The notes under the pieces: model-generated
Told to the model about the DNA's origin: nothing
The model's input: the letters and a program-made list of their open reading frames with translations, nothing else
Databases searched by the model: none
Shown here: positions 1 to 8,852 of the stretch, in pieces
How positions within the stretch are numbered: the first letter of the stretch is position 1
Layout: each line of letters opens with the position of its first letter
Source of the DNA: Fulvitalea axinellae
GTDB taxonomy: Bacteria > Bacteroidota > Bacteroidia > Cytophagales > Cyclobacteriaceae
Reading direction: 5' to 3'
Length of the DNA stretch: 64,000 nt
Assembly (NCBI RefSeq): GCF_036492835.1
Contig: NZ_AP025315.1
Location: 62,001-126,000 of the forward strand
Program-made: the position numbers and the translations under genes

Positions 1-1286
1 TCAAGTGAGGATCCCAATACGCGAGTCATCTCAACAGGAGCGTGAGCAGACGCACCGTGCGAAGCTACAGCGTAATCCCATCTCCACTGAGCGTGACGGA
101 TCAACTTCAGAATCGGCTTCATTTCCGCTTCAGTAGCTCCGAGTTCCCAAGCTTTACCAGCTTCGTAGTGAGCTTTAACGATCAACGGCTCTACGCGCAT
201 CTTAAGATCGTCTACACGGTCTTGGTTAGCGTAAACATTAGACTTGAGTTCCTCAGCATCTTCACGGTGACAAACCTGGCAAGACTTGTCGATCTTAGCC
301 AATGGGCTGTTGATCTGGTGGTCAGTGAATTTAACTCCGCCTTCAGAAGTGTAAGGCATGTGGCAGTCGGCGCAAGAAACACCGCGCTGTCCGTGGATAC
401 CCATCTTGTAGATTTCGTAACCTGGGTGTTGCGCTTTCAACATCGGAGCACGGCTGATTTTGTGAGTCCAGTCTTTGAATTCGAGGTTGTCGTAGTAACG
501 CTCCATGTCCTCAACGGTCTGGCCTTCTTTCCATGGGAAAGTCAAGTACTTTCCTTTGCTCTTGTCGCTACCGTCGAAGTAGTACTCTACGTGACACTGG
601 GCGCAAACCAAAGAACGCATCTCCTGATTCGTCGCTTTGTTGATGTCTTTACCCATTGCCTTCATACCTTCGATCAAAGCAGGACGGCTGATGCGGAGGT
701 CCATAGTCTTAGAGTCGTGGCAGTCACCGCAACCGATAGGGTTAACTACTTCAGAACCTTTGCTGGCCCACTTTCCTTTGTAGAATTCGGCTACGCCCTT
801 CTCGTTCATCAAACGAGGAACGTCCGGAGACTTACAAGTCCAGCAAGTGCTAGGCATCGGTCCGTCATTAGGTCCCGTAGGGGCACCCGTACGCTGAATT
901 TCCTGAAGGTCGGTGATTGCGTAGTAGTGACCACGTGGTGTGTTATATTCCTTAGAGAAGCCATAACCCGCCCACAGAATCACAAGGTTAGGGTTCTTTT
1001 CGAGCATGTCCTCACGGGCGCTGCTCATGTGCTTACTCTTAAAGGTTGTGTCTTCAGTGGCTTTCCAAGACTCGTATTCACGAGGGTAAGCCTTTCCCCA
1101 AACGCTGTTACGCGGGTCAAACTGATCGATTTCACGGTTTGGCGCATAAGCCACAGTGGCCTCAGCACGGCGTTCGGTTACTTCCGACGCGAAAAGACCG
1201 AGAACGAAAACGATTCCCATCGTCCCCAGAAAAAGTACCCAGCCAAGCCAAGGTTTCTCTTTTATTTTGTCGCTAATACTGCTCAT
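1..1286 (-). CDS. nrfA: Cytochrome c nitrite reductase catalytic subunit NrfA (3' end outside window)
   Basis: Periplasmic pentaheme enzyme that reduces nitrite to ammonia with six electrons. The minus-strand reading frame starts at the ATG at 1284-1286 and is open to the window edge (428 codons), so the C-terminus is missing. It has an N-terminal membrane anchor/signal segment (about residues 12-33). A CWTCK motif at residues 148-152 is the hallmark lysine-ligated active-site heme of NrfA. It is followed by four CXXCH sites (CGDCH, CAQCH, CADCH, CQVCH). The gene lies 52 bp downstream of nrfH in the same direction, the usual nrfHA operon. Family assignment is very secure; only the end is unseen. 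Confidence 0.96.
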   Translation of the reverse strand, partial: MSSISDKIKEKPWLGWVLFLGTMGIVFVLGLFASEVTERRAEATVAYAPNREIDQFDPRNSVWGKAYPREYESWKATEDTTFKSKHMSSAREDMLEKNPNLVILWAGYGFSKEYNTPRGHYYAITDLQEIQRTGAPTGPNDGPMPSTCWTCKSPDVPRLMNEKGVAEFYKGKWASKGSEVVNPIGCGDCHDSKTMDLRISRPALIEGMKAMGKDINKATNQEMRSLVCAQCHVEYYFDGSDKSKGKYLTFPWKEGQTVEDMERYYDNLEFKDWTHKISRAPMLKAQHPGYEIYKMGIHGQRGVSCADCHMPYTSEGGVKFTDHQINSPLAKIDKSCQVCHREDAEELKSNVYANQDRVDDLKMRVEPLIVKAHYEAGKAWELGATEAEMKPILKLIRHAQWRWDYAVASHGASAHAPVEMTRVLGSSL

Positions 1287-1338
1287 AGTAGGCTATAATA
1301 TAATGTTGTAGATATCTTCCTCTTTCTGTTGTTTAGGC

Positions 1339-1941
1339 TTATTTCCCTTCGTCGTCCATTGCGTCTTTCAGCCATTCCGGTACCGGAGATTCCGGTAGCG
1401 GCGCCCGGGCAAACGGAGTAGACGATTGGCTATTCACCCTTCCGTGGGGCACCTCGCGGTGACAATCCCAGCAGAGTTTGCCTTCTCCGTGTTTCTTCTC
1501 AGGGACGTTGATCTTCAAAGTCCCGACTGGCTCGTTCAGCCTTTCGTGGCAACGCTTGCAGTTGTTCTGTACCACTTCCTGACCAGCCTCGTGGATGCGG
1601 ATCACTTGCGGCTCCATCCTCAAGGTGAACATCGTCGCATGCCTCAGGCCGTCTTTGGCCTTGAAGTAATACTTGTTGGCGACGTTGTCGTGAGGTACGT
1701 GACAATCGTTACACGTAGCGTTTTCCCTGTGCGAACTGTGTTTCCAAGTGGAGTACTGCGGCGTCATGATATGACAGTTGACGCAGGCCTTCGGATCGTC
1801 CGATAGGTAAGCCACCGCATTGGAAATGTACAGGACGTAGCCACCCAACCCAGCGAATATCCCGAGCAGAACAAGCACAGGTAATTGCCAGCGTTTGGGC
1901 GGTAGGATTTTCCTAATAATCTTCCTCATAGAAAAAGTCAT
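1339..1941 (-). CDS. nrfH: Cytochrome c nitrite reductase small subunit NrfH (NapC/NirT family)
   Basis: Membrane-anchored tetraheme quinol dehydrogenase that passes electrons from menaquinol to NrfA. One N-terminal transmembrane helix (about residues 19-40) is followed by four CXXCH heme sites at residues 53-57, 77-81, 128-132 and 157-161, as expected for the NapC/NirT family. Length (200 aa) is slightly above the usual 150-180 because of a Pro/Ser-rich C-terminal tail. An alternative start at the ATG at 1927-1929 (MRKII...) is equally plausible. It is the first gene of the nrfHA operon, with a 730-bp upstream gap that contains a 14-bp perfect palindrome. Confidence 0.94.
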   Translation of the reverse strand: MTFSMRKIIRKILPPKRWQLPVLVLLGIFAGLGGYVLYISNAVAYLSDDPKACVNCHIMTPQYSTWKHSSHRENATCNDCHVPHDNVANKYYFKAKDGLRHATMFTLRMEPQVIRIHEAGQEVVQNNCKRCHERLNEPVGTLKINVPEKKHGEGKLCWDCHREVPHGRVNSQSSTPFARAPLPESPVPEWLKDAMDDEGK

Positions 1942-2672
1942 TTATTTGTCCCGAAATCTGTGACCGAACCCTCAATTTTCGGCCATTTTGGTATTTTCTG
2001 ATCGTTTTAAGAACGATGAAACCTTGTATTTCTTGAAGGTAACACCTCCGCAAAACCGTGATTTATGATTTCAGTCACACAAAACGCAAAAACCAGCTAA
2101 ATCAGTTGTCTTGCTTTCTTTAGGCAGGCAAGTTGCCGAGATGTCGCAGCTTTTTACGAAACCACTATCAATCACCTACATGACAATTGTCATCTTTTGA
2201 AGATTCCCTAAAAAACACCCCTCTTTTTGACAATCCTCGCAACCAATGTTCATATTGGCACATAAGTCTCCAATACTTTCAATCGCTGTAGGGAGGCGAA
2301 TCATTATTTTTTTAGGCACATATGCGTAAAGTTCAATATCGACAACGTTGCCGTAAGCCTGAAGACCTCACCAAGACCCTTATGATACAATTATGACCAT
2401 TATAGAGCCTGTCAGCGGAAAAATGAACAATATTATGGAACATTAAGCCTAATCTTCATTTGTTATAGGATTCCGAACGTCATTCCAGTCCTATATAATC
2501 CAGAATATCGATATTGTCTCAAATCATAAGACAGCCTCTTTTTAATCATAATTTCGGAGATGAATTGTATAACAAAACACAGATCTGAAAGTATGTGTAA
2601 CTTTTTGGAGATCAACGCAAGAGATCCACAACCGAGGCTTTTCATCGACTTTTTAAAGACTAAATAAAGGTC
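1942..2672. other. Intergenic region upstream of nrfH
   Basis: 731 bases between the divergent nrfH and the gene at 2673. I find no convincing coding sequence; a 60-codon minus-strand frame near 2463-2645 has no recognisable features. The clearest structure is the perfect palindrome at 2180-2193. A weaker CCAAT-N6-ATTGG inverted repeat lies near 2241-2257. Confidence 0.5.
2180..2193. promoter_or_regulatory. 14-bp perfect palindrome, candidate operator for nrfHA
   Basis: The sequence ATGACAATTGTCAT reads identically on both strands. It sits about 240 bases upstream of the nrfH start. Dimeric regulators of nitrite/nitric-oxide response (Crp/Fnr-type such as HcpR, or NsrR) bind dyads of this general size, so an operator role is possible. 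No regulator is encoded next to it and the match to any defined consensus is not shown. Confidence 0.35.
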
Positions 2673-3461
2673 ATGTCCAAGAAAAAAAGGAATAGGGAAA
2701 TAGTGGCCGTTCCGCTAAGTCCGCAAGTGTTGGCAGGGCAAGGATTACTCGCTCCCCTGCCAGCGATTCGGAAGGAGGGAGGAAATGCTTGGGAAGCCAC
2801 TTTCACAGAATGGAGTTGTCATGGATACAAGTTTTTCGGAAACAAAAATGCCGGAGCGATATCCATTAAACGATATAGTACTAAGGATGGAAAATTCCGA
2901 TTTGAATCGAAAAGGGAAATCCATAATGTCGGAGGCCTTCGGACACGGATAAATATCGACGCCGAATGCGAAGACGGGCTTCTCCCCCAACCTGTAAAAT
3001 GGAGCTATGACCATAAAGTAACAGGCCCCGATGGCGTGGCGGATCCGCTACTGAGCCTTGGAAAGCGATACGAAGTGCGTTCCGGGAAAATTCGTTCGCA
3101 AAGTGTGATTGGAAAGCAACGTCAGCGTCTGTCCAGTCAGGCTTGTGATGAATTGCTGTTGTTTGACGCTGTAAGAAGGTTGCCGAAAACCGATACTCAA
3201 CATAGGTTTGATCTGCTGGAATCATTCTCAAACCTTAAAACTGGCCATAGTTTCGGTTTTGATTCCAACCGGAAATACACTTTGGCGGACGGCCGAGAGC
3301 TTGAATGCTTTGTAGGTCAAGGCCCCGGCACCCTGCCTTACGAGTATTGGACGCATGATGGCGATCCGCTGTTTTACATTTCGTTCCTCAGGGTACTGGT
3401 ACGCGACGACGACGCTTTTTCGAAAATCGGCAAGGCTTTTAAATTCCCAAAGACTTCGTAA
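2673..3461 (+). CDS. Conserved-looking protein of unknown function, first gene of sulfatase operon
   Basis: 262 aa; I do not recognise the family. The N-terminus is strongly basic (MSKKKR) and then moderately hydrophobic, without a clear signal peptide. The middle is rich in alternating beta-type segments. The stop codon is only 2 bp from the start of the Tat-type sulfatase at 3464, so the two are almost certainly co-transcribed and possibly translationally coupled. Context suggests a role in handling the same sulfated substrate (binding or accessory protein), but nothing in the sequence shows it. ATG start at 2673. Confidence 0.75.
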   Translation: MSKKKRNREIVAVPLSPQVLAGQGLLAPLPAIRKEGGNAWEATFTEWSCHGYKFFGNKNAGAISIKRYSTKDGKFRFESKREIHNVGGLRTRINIDAECEDGLLPQPVKWSYDHKVTGPDGVADPLLSLGKRYEVRSGKIRSQSVIGKQRQRLSSQACDELLLFDAVRRLPKTDTQHRFDLLESFSNLKTGHSFGFDSNRKYTLADGRELECFVGQGPGTLPYEYWTHDGDPLFYISFLRVLVRDDDAFSKIGKAFKFPKTS

Positions 3462-3463
3462 CG

Positions 3464-4843
3464 ATGAACAGAAGAGACTTTCTAAAGATATCAGCGGCCG
3501 GTTCGGCTGCTTTGGGCACAAGCCCGCTAATAGGCGCTCCTTCTATAGGGAAAAAGAGCAAGCCAAATATCTTGTACATATTTACTGACCAGCAACATAT
3601 CAATACGATTTCGGCATTTGGAAACAGGTGGCTGAATACGCCTTCACTGGACTTTTTGGCATCAAAATCCACGAGTTTCGAAGAGTCGTATTGTTCCAAT
3701 CCAGTATGCGGTCCTTGTCGCGGGTCGATATTTACGGGACGTACGCCAAGCTCGGCGGGCGTTTACCGCAACGGCGCCGGAATTCACAAATCGGTTCCGA
3801 ATATGGGCCAATGGTTCCGGCAGGAGTCGGACTACGAGACTTTCTATATAGGCAAGTGGCATTTGCCTGGTTATTACACCGACAAGATTCCGGGCTTTAA
3901 AACCCTGAATACCGGCTGGGGCGGACAAGGAACCATCTCGGACACGGCCAAATCCATGGCGGCCGAGGCGTTTCTGAACAATTATTCGGGAAAAAAGCCC
4001 TTCCTCCTTCCCGTGTCGTTTATGCAGCCCCATGATGTTTGCGAATGGCTGAGAATCAATATGAAAGCGCATAGCGAATTGCCGTATACAGTGCCTGAGG
4101 ATCAACTTCCGGAACTTCCCGAAAACTTCAAAGCCAATATTGGCGAACCCGAACTGTTGAAAAACCGGCGAAGCAAAAACGAGCCGGCCCAAGGCGGTTG
4201 GAGCGAAAGGCATTGGCGATATTACCTATGGAGTTATTACCGGCAGGTGGAAATGGTGGATGCCGAAATCGGGCGGATTCTCAACGCTTTATACACTTCC
4301 GACAGGTGGAAAGACACGCTGGTAATCTTCAATTCGGATCACGGCGAAGGGCTGGCGCATCATGCGACGGTAAGAAAAAGCACACCTTATGACGAGACAT
4401 GCAAGATTCCGTTTATGGCCAGCCTCCCCGGCGAAATTCCCGAAGGGAAAGTCAACTCCACCGACTTGGTTTCGTGTCTGGACCTAATGCCTACGCTTTG
4501 CGACTTCGCCGGAATCAAGTCTCCCGAGAAGCTTGACGGAGCCAATCTAAGACCTCTTTTGCAAGGAAAAGCGGCGCCGGAACGGGAATTCGTCCCAATC
4601 GAAATTGAAGATAATCTGGGGCATGTGATCCGGACCAAGGATTTTAAATACGTCGCTTATAAAGCCGACAGAAACGAGATGCTTTTCGATATGCGAAACG
4701 ATCCCGGCGAAAAGAAAAACCTAATCTCAGACAGCCGTTATGGAGCCGATATAAGCGCGTTGCGTAAGCTTCACGGACAATGGTTGCGCGACCGTGAGCT
4801 GGCGCCAAATGTGCCGGAGGCAAACCGATGGAACGTTAAATAA
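3464..4843 (+). CDS. Tat-exported S1-family sulfatase
   Basis: 459 aa. The N-terminus carries a twin-arginine signal (RRDFLK followed by a hydrophobic stretch to about residue 25). The metal-binding TDQQ segment is at about residues 41-44. The formylglycine motif CGPCR at residues 82-86 is followed by the expected TGR, so Cys82 should be converted to formylglycine by a sulfatase-modifying enzyme not present in this window. A second Cys inside the motif (C85) is unusual. Family members hydrolyse sulfate esters, usually on carbohydrates; the substrate is not predictable here. Starts 2 bp after the preceding gene; a second sulfatase follows 29 bp downstream. Confidence 0.93.
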   Translation: MNRRDFLKISAAGSAALGTSPLIGAPSIGKKSKPNILYIFTDQQHINTISAFGNRWLNTPSLDFLASKSTSFEESYCSNPVCGPCRGSIFTGRTPSSAGVYRNGAGIHKSVPNMGQWFRQESDYETFYIGKWHLPGYYTDKIPGFKTLNTGWGGQGTISDTAKSMAAEAFLNNYSGKKPFLLPVSFMQPHDVCEWLRINMKAHSELPYTVPEDQLPELPENFKANIGEPELLKNRRSKNEPAQGGWSERHWRYYLWSYYRQVEMVDAEIGRILNALYTSDRWKDTLVIFNSDHGEGLAHHATVRKSTPYDETCKIPFMASLPGEIPEGKVNSTDLVSCLDLMPTLCDFAGIKSPEKLDGANLRPLLQGKAAPEREFVPIEIEDNLGHVIRTKDFKYVAYKADRNEMLFDMRNDPGEKKNLISDSRYGADISALRKLHGQWLRDRELAPNVPEANRWNVK

Positions 4844-4872
4844 CGGAACTTTTACCAAACCATTTTTAGGGA

Positions 4873-6312
4873 ATGAAAAGAAGGAATTTTATAAAAAACA
4901 GCGCTTTGGCCGCCGCCGGAGTCAGTTGCTTACCGAAGTTGGCGCACAGTGCCAGGCGTAAGAAGCCGAATGTCCTTATCATCCACACGGACCAACAGAG
5001 CACGTGGACACTTGGGGCTTACGGAGGAAAAGTGGTCCCTACTCCGTATATAGATTCATTGGCCGAGGAAGGTGCCCGGCTTGATAATTTTTTTACGAAT
5101 TCGGCCGTATGTACCGCCTCACGCGGATGTTTTATCAGTGGCATGTATCCGCACACCAATGGCGCGTACAAAAACGACGAACCTTTAAGGCAAGACATCG
5201 AGACATTCGCCCATGTGTTCAAGAAAAACGGTTACGAAACCGGCTACGTGGGCAAATGGCATTTGGACGGGGAACCAAAGCCGGGGTTTGTTCCCAAAGA
5301 AAGGTCAGTAGGCTTCGACGATTGCAAATATATGATGAACCGCGGGCACTGGAAGAAAATGGAAGACAAGGCCGACGGTTCCGTCAAGGTTTATCCATAT
5401 AAGGTGATCGGTGATAAAAAGACGTATACAACGGATTTTGTAACTGAGAAAACGCTTGATTTTATAAAGAAAGACCGTGGTGATAAGCCGTTTATGATGA
5501 TGCTTTCCATTCCGGATCCGCACGGGCCTTTGTCCGTCCGTGAGCCGTACGCGTCAATGTATAAGCCTAAAGACATGGAACTTCCGAGGACTTTTAACGC
5601 TCCGCCTCCGCATTGGATCGATAAAAGCCATCGCTATGGAAAGGACCAAAAAAATCGAGTGAAAAGGCTCAAGTACGAGAAAGCCCAATACTATGGGATG
5701 GTAAAGTGTATAGATGATAATGTTGGAAAGATCATCCGAACGCTAAAAGCCAAAGGAATTTACGATAACACTATCTTGGTATTCACGGCCGACCATGGTG
5801 AATATATGGGCGAGCACGGTGGCTTGTACGGCAAAAATATGTTTTATGAGACCGCTTACCGAGTTCCTTTTTTAGTTCGTTGGCCTAAGGGAGTAAAACC
5901 GGGCACCGTTATCAAACAGCACGTCACGACTGTTGATTTCAAAGCCACCATTGCGGGACTTGCCGGCTTAAACACCAACGGAAACGAGCAAGGGCTTGAC
6001 GCTTCACGAATGTTGGAAGGGAGAAAGGCAAGCAGGAAAATGGAAAACCGGGCGTATTTCCATCACTCGCACGAAGCCTTTGCCGGCGCCTACGACGATG
6101 ATTTTTCAGTAGGCTTCTTCCCTGACGGCAACCATCTGCTTTTCGACCGAAAAAGCGATCCGGACCAGATAAACAACTTGGCGAAACACCCGAAATATGC
6201 CGGTACGCTCCAAGATCTGTACGGGAAAGTACTCGCCAACAGTCAAAAGATGAATCAGCCATCTGTAAAGTGGCTTACGAAGCTGGACCTAAACAAAGCG
6301 AGTCGCGGCTAA
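4873..6312 (+). CDS. S1-family sulfatase, second of pair
   Basis: 479 aa. The N-terminus starts MKRRNFIKNS with a hydrophobic stretch, again a Tat-like signal. The HTDQQ metal-binding segment at about residues 38-42 and the formylglycine motif CTASR at residues 80-84 (Ala in the third position, an accepted variant) are present. A late 'TADHGEYMGEHG' segment matches the Asp-His metal/substrate region of type I sulfatases. It is 29 bp downstream of the first sulfatase and ends just before a strong hairpin, so it closes a three-gene operon. The substrate is unknown; a pair with different motifs suggests two positions of sulfation are removed. Confidence 0.93.
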   Translation: MKRRNFIKNSALAAAGVSCLPKLAHSARRKKPNVLIIHTDQQSTWTLGAYGGKVVPTPYIDSLAEEGARLDNFFTNSAVCTASRGCFISGMYPHTNGAYKNDEPLRQDIETFAHVFKKNGYETGYVGKWHLDGEPKPGFVPKERSVGFDDCKYMMNRGHWKKMEDKADGSVKVYPYKVIGDKKTYTTDFVTEKTLDFIKKDRGDKPFMMMLSIPDPHGPLSVREPYASMYKPKDMELPRTFNAPPPHWIDKSHRYGKDQKNRVKRLKYEKAQYYGMVKCIDDNVGKIIRTLKAKGIYDNTILVFTADHGEYMGEHGGLYGKNMFYETAYRVPFLVRWPKGVKPGTVIKQHVTTVDFKATIAGLAGLNTNGNEQGLDASRMLEGRKASRKMENRAYFHHSHEAFAGAYDDDFSVGFFPDGNHLLFDRKSDPDQINNLAKHPKYAGTLQDLYGKVLANSQKMNQPSVKWLTKLDLNKASRG

Positions 6313-6318
6313 ACGACC

Positions 6319-6351
6319 GAAAATCCCCAGCCAATACAGTTGGGGATTTTC
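6319..6351. terminator. Bidirectional hairpin terminator
   Basis: An 11-bp perfect stem (GAAAATCCCCA with TGGGGATTTTC) around an 11-base loop lies between the sulfatase stop and the convergent phosphatase-like gene. The A/T flanks within the stem give a U-run in either direction. Confidence 0.6.
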
Positions 6352-6370
6352 TATAATAAGATACGAATGA

Positions 6371-7054
6371 TCAGCCTGTTTTTCCGAGTCCTCTGCCGGT
6401 TCTTAGCGCTCTGGTATCGGGAATCAATACTCTTACTTTCGACATCAGCAAATACATCTCCCTCCCTATTTCCCTTATGCATTTATCATACATAATATCC
6501 TCTAGCGGAGTGTCGTCATACCGTTGCGGATCCTCGTATTTAAGCAACGAACGATGATCTGTTCCTATGCCGGCCGGGCAAGCCTTATTAGCTTCCTGAC
6601 AAGTGATAATGGCATAGAAATCCTGCTTGGGATTCGAAGGGTCGTCATAAAGTTTGGAGTATAGCTTGATAGGCGGATAATCCGGAGCGAAAGTCACCAA
6701 ATACGCCGGTCCTTTGGAACATGTGATTGGGTCCACCTCAAACCCCGCCCTCCTCAATCCGCTGATTACACGGACATTGGGCACTGTGATCACGGTTCCT
6801 CCTGAGAAGGTTCGAATCCTTTTTTCGTCAAATCCGAAATGTACGGCTAAGGCCCCCGCCCATACTTGCGCTATATGGCTTCGTCTGGAATTATGGGTAC
6901 AGATAAAGCTCAGGTTAACGAAATCCCTGATTCTCAAAGTAGACTTAATGCTCTCGGCCAAACGTTCGATCTCCGAGACGCGGTTTGCGGGTACGGCGGC
7001 CAACTCCAAGGCCACTTCCGCTATGTATTTGTCCAGTTTGCTAAGTAATTTCAT
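6371..7054 (-). CDS. Low-molecular-weight phosphotyrosine phosphatase / arsenate-reductase-like protein
   Basis: 227 aa cytosolic protein. An N-terminal helical extension of about 45 residues precedes the core. The P-loop CTHNSRR (Cys52, Arg58) follows a beta-strand and fits the C-X5-R catalytic loop shared by low-molecular-weight phosphatases and thioredoxin-type ArsC. Related Bacteroidota proteins are usually annotated protein-tyrosine-phosphatase. No arsenic genes are nearby, so an arsenate role is not supported by context. ATG start at 7052-7054. Single-gene unit, converging on the sulfatase operon. Confidence 0.8.
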   Translation of the reverse strand: MKLLSKLDKYIAEVALELAAVPANRVSEIERLAESIKSTLRIRDFVNLSFICTHNSRRSHIAQVWAGALAVHFGFDEKRIRTFSGGTVITVPNVRVISGLRRAGFEVDPITCSKGPAYLVTFAPDYPPIKLYSKLYDDPSNPKQDFYAIITCQEANKACPAGIGTDHRSLLKYEDPQRYDDTPLEDIMYDKCIREIGREMYLLMSKVRVLIPDTRALRTGRGLGKTG

Positions 7055-7230
7055 GCGCTAGCGTTGTTTGAGCTGTTTAGGGTAATAACATATCTAAAGC
7101 TCAATTTTGCTGCAAACGTCAGTTACGCTTAGATTATTTTTTGGTGAAGCGGGAAAAGTCAGTAGTGAATTAGTATCAGGTCTTAGGTATTTAGTATTAG
7201 GTACGATGCTGATGTATTTATATAATATCG

Positions 7231-7270
7231 CAAAAAAATTAGCCCGACTGGACGCTTCCTGCCGGGCTAA
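7231..7270 (-). terminator. Terminator of the DUF4251 gene
   Basis: On the minus strand an 8-bp stem (TTAGCCCG with CGGGCTAA, 7263-7270 and 7239-7246) is followed by a run of seven T. It lies about 30 bases past the stop at 7302. Confidence 0.6.
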
Positions 7271-7301
7271 TGGATTTCTAGTCGAAATTGATTGGCTTTG
7301 A

Positions 7302-7883
7302 CTAAATAATCGGTGTTGCTTTATAAACGTTATGCTCTTCCAAAGGCTTGATTCGCCCTTCCATTTCAATACTGTGACCCCAATTGCCACTAATCCTCAC
7401 CCTAACATTTTCACTCGTAACCGCCGTAACCGAAACCGAATAAGTACCTATTGGCGACATTACCTGAGTACGGGCGTACATGCTTTTCTTACGGGTTTTC
7501 GCTTTATAGTTCTTAGCCTTACCGTCTACGGTTATCCCACCAATGCCATTATAGCCCAAATGGCCAACCTCAGTCCCGATTTGGAAAGTCACGTCCTCAC
7601 CGTGGATGGCGAAAAAATTAGTTCCCGGGTTAACGGGCAATGTGCCACCATAACGACCGTAAAGCATATCGCATTCAACAATGAAACTACCCGAATCCAA
7701 CAGGCTTTTCGCCAACTTGATCTGAGCCTCCTGTTCCAGCTTACGCTTTTCTTGGGCTTTTTTCCATTTGAGTTTTTTAATCTCCCTTTTAGAAAGCCCT
7801 TCCGTATTCAGAGTATCCAAGCTCTGAGCCGAAGCCCAACTACCCGTCAATACCAACACACATATAATGAATATCCTTTTCAT
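7302..7883 (-). CDS. DUF4251 family secreted protein
   Basis: 193 aa. An N-terminal signal peptide (MKRIFIICVLVLTGSWASA-Q) is followed by a Lys/Glu-rich helical segment (about residues 30-60), then a beta-rich domain with the Gly/Tyr pattern of DUF4251, a Bacteroidota-restricted family of unknown function. It is probably periplasmic. It is monocistronic, with its own terminator. Confidence 0.75.
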   Translation of the reverse strand: MKRIFIICVLVLTGSWASAQSLDTLNTEGLSKREIKKLKWKKAQEKRKLEQEAQIKLAKSLLDSGSFIVECDMLYGRYGGTLPVNPGTNFFAIHGEDVTFQIGTEVGHLGYNGIGGITVDGKAKNYKAKTRKKSMYARTQVMSPIGTYSVSVTAVTSENVRVRISGNWGHSIEMEGRIKPLEEHNVYKATPII

Positions 7884-8005
7884 GGGAAGAGTATTTTAAT
7901 GATAAATCCCCGGGCCTCAAAGGCGTCAGGTTGATTCAAAGACACCTTCATATATGTGAAACGTTGAAATAGAGGCTGAATTATACCTAATAATTTGACC
8001 TAAAT

Positions 8006-8031
8006 GAAAAAAGCCACCCATGTAGGCGGCT
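8006..8031 (-). terminator. Terminator of the arginine operon
   Basis: On the minus strand the stem AGCCGCC/GGTGGCT (one G-T pair) with a 6-base loop is followed by six T. It sits about 30 bases after the argB stop. Confidence 0.65.
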
Positions 8032-8060
8032 CTTCACTATAGCAAGAGAATATATGTGTG

Positions 8061-8834
8061 TTAGGCCAAAATTTCTGTTCCCGAAGGTTCCAACAAGTCG
8101 TTAGACGAACGGATAACAACCCTTGAAACCCCTTTTTCCAAAGCTTCGAAAGCATTGTCCAATTTTGGAATCATGCCGTCGGTAATCACTTTTTTGTCTT
8201 TATAGGCTGTGTAATTTTCGGGATTTACCAATTCAATTACCGAATCGTCGTCCGACGGATCGCTGAGAACACCTTTTTTCTCGAAGCAATACACAAGATC
8301 AACATCACTGACCGACGACATGGCTTTGGCTACCGTGGAAGCGATTGTATCGGCGTTCGTGTTGAGCAGTTGGCCTTCTCCGTCGTGAGTGATTGCGCAC
8401 ATGACGGGGACTACACCTGTCTTGATCGCAGTCGCCAAGAAGGACGTATTCACACCGTCATCCCTAGGATCTCCTACAAAACCGTAATCGACGGTTTTTA
8501 CGGGGCGCTTATCGGCATGGATAACTCCAGCGTCGGCACCGCTTAGGCCAAGAGCGTTACAACCTAGGCTTTGGAGTTTGGCTACGAGTTTTTTGTTTAA
8601 TAAGCCAGCGTAAGTCATGGTCACGATATCCAGCGTCTGGGCGTCTGTGATTCTTCGGCCGTCCACCATTTTGGGAGTGATTCCCATCTGTTTGGACAAT
8701 CCGGAAGCGATTTTACCGCCACCGTGCACCAATATTTTCGCACCTTCAAGCTTAGCGAATTCCGTAAGGAACTTTTCTAATTTTTCGGGATGATCGATGA
8801 CGTTTCCGCCTATTTTTATGACACTGATTTTCAT
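8061..8834 (-). CDS. argB: Acetylglutamate kinase family protein ArgB (probably N-succinylglutamate kinase)
   Basis: Phosphorylates the gamma-carboxylate of N-acylated glutamate in arginine biosynthesis. The amino-acid-kinase fold is seen from the N-terminal KIGGNVI phosphate loop and the VHGGGK motif near residue 40. I start at the ATG at 8832-8834 (257 aa, MKISVIKIGG); a TTG two codons upstream is less likely. It is the last gene of the five-gene operon, 18 bp after argF'. Because the adjacent transcarbamylase looks succinylornithine-specific, the substrate is probably N-succinylglutamate; that is an inference from pathway context. Confidence 0.92.
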   Translation of the reverse strand: MKISVIKIGGNVIDHPEKLEKFLTEFAKLEGAKILVHGGGKIASGLSKQMGITPKMVDGRRITDAQTLDIVTMTYAGLLNKKLVAKLQSLGCNALGLSGADAGVIHADKRPVKTVDYGFVGDPRDDGVNTSFLATAIKTGVVPVMCAITHDGEGQLLNTNADTIASTVAKAMSSVSDVDLVYCFEKKGVLSDPSDDDSVIELVNPENYTAYKDKKVITDGMIPKLDNAFEALEKGVSRVVIRSSNDLLEPSGTEILA

Positions 8835-8852
8835 AATCAAAACTCTAAATCG

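Noticed and set aside
42-1298. Long plus-strand open frame opposite nrfA
   Set aside because: The minus strand encodes a clear pentaheme NrfA with a CWTCK motif and four CXXCH motifs; the plus-strand frame is its shadow with no recognisable domain.
2463-2645. 60-codon minus-strand open frame in the nrfH upstream gap
   Set aside because: No domain, signal peptide or supporting context; the length is expected by chance in this A/T-rich stretch.
6371-7054. Arsenate reductase as a specific function
   Set aside because: The C-X5-R loop is shared with phosphatases and no ars genes are nearby, so only the broader family is supported.
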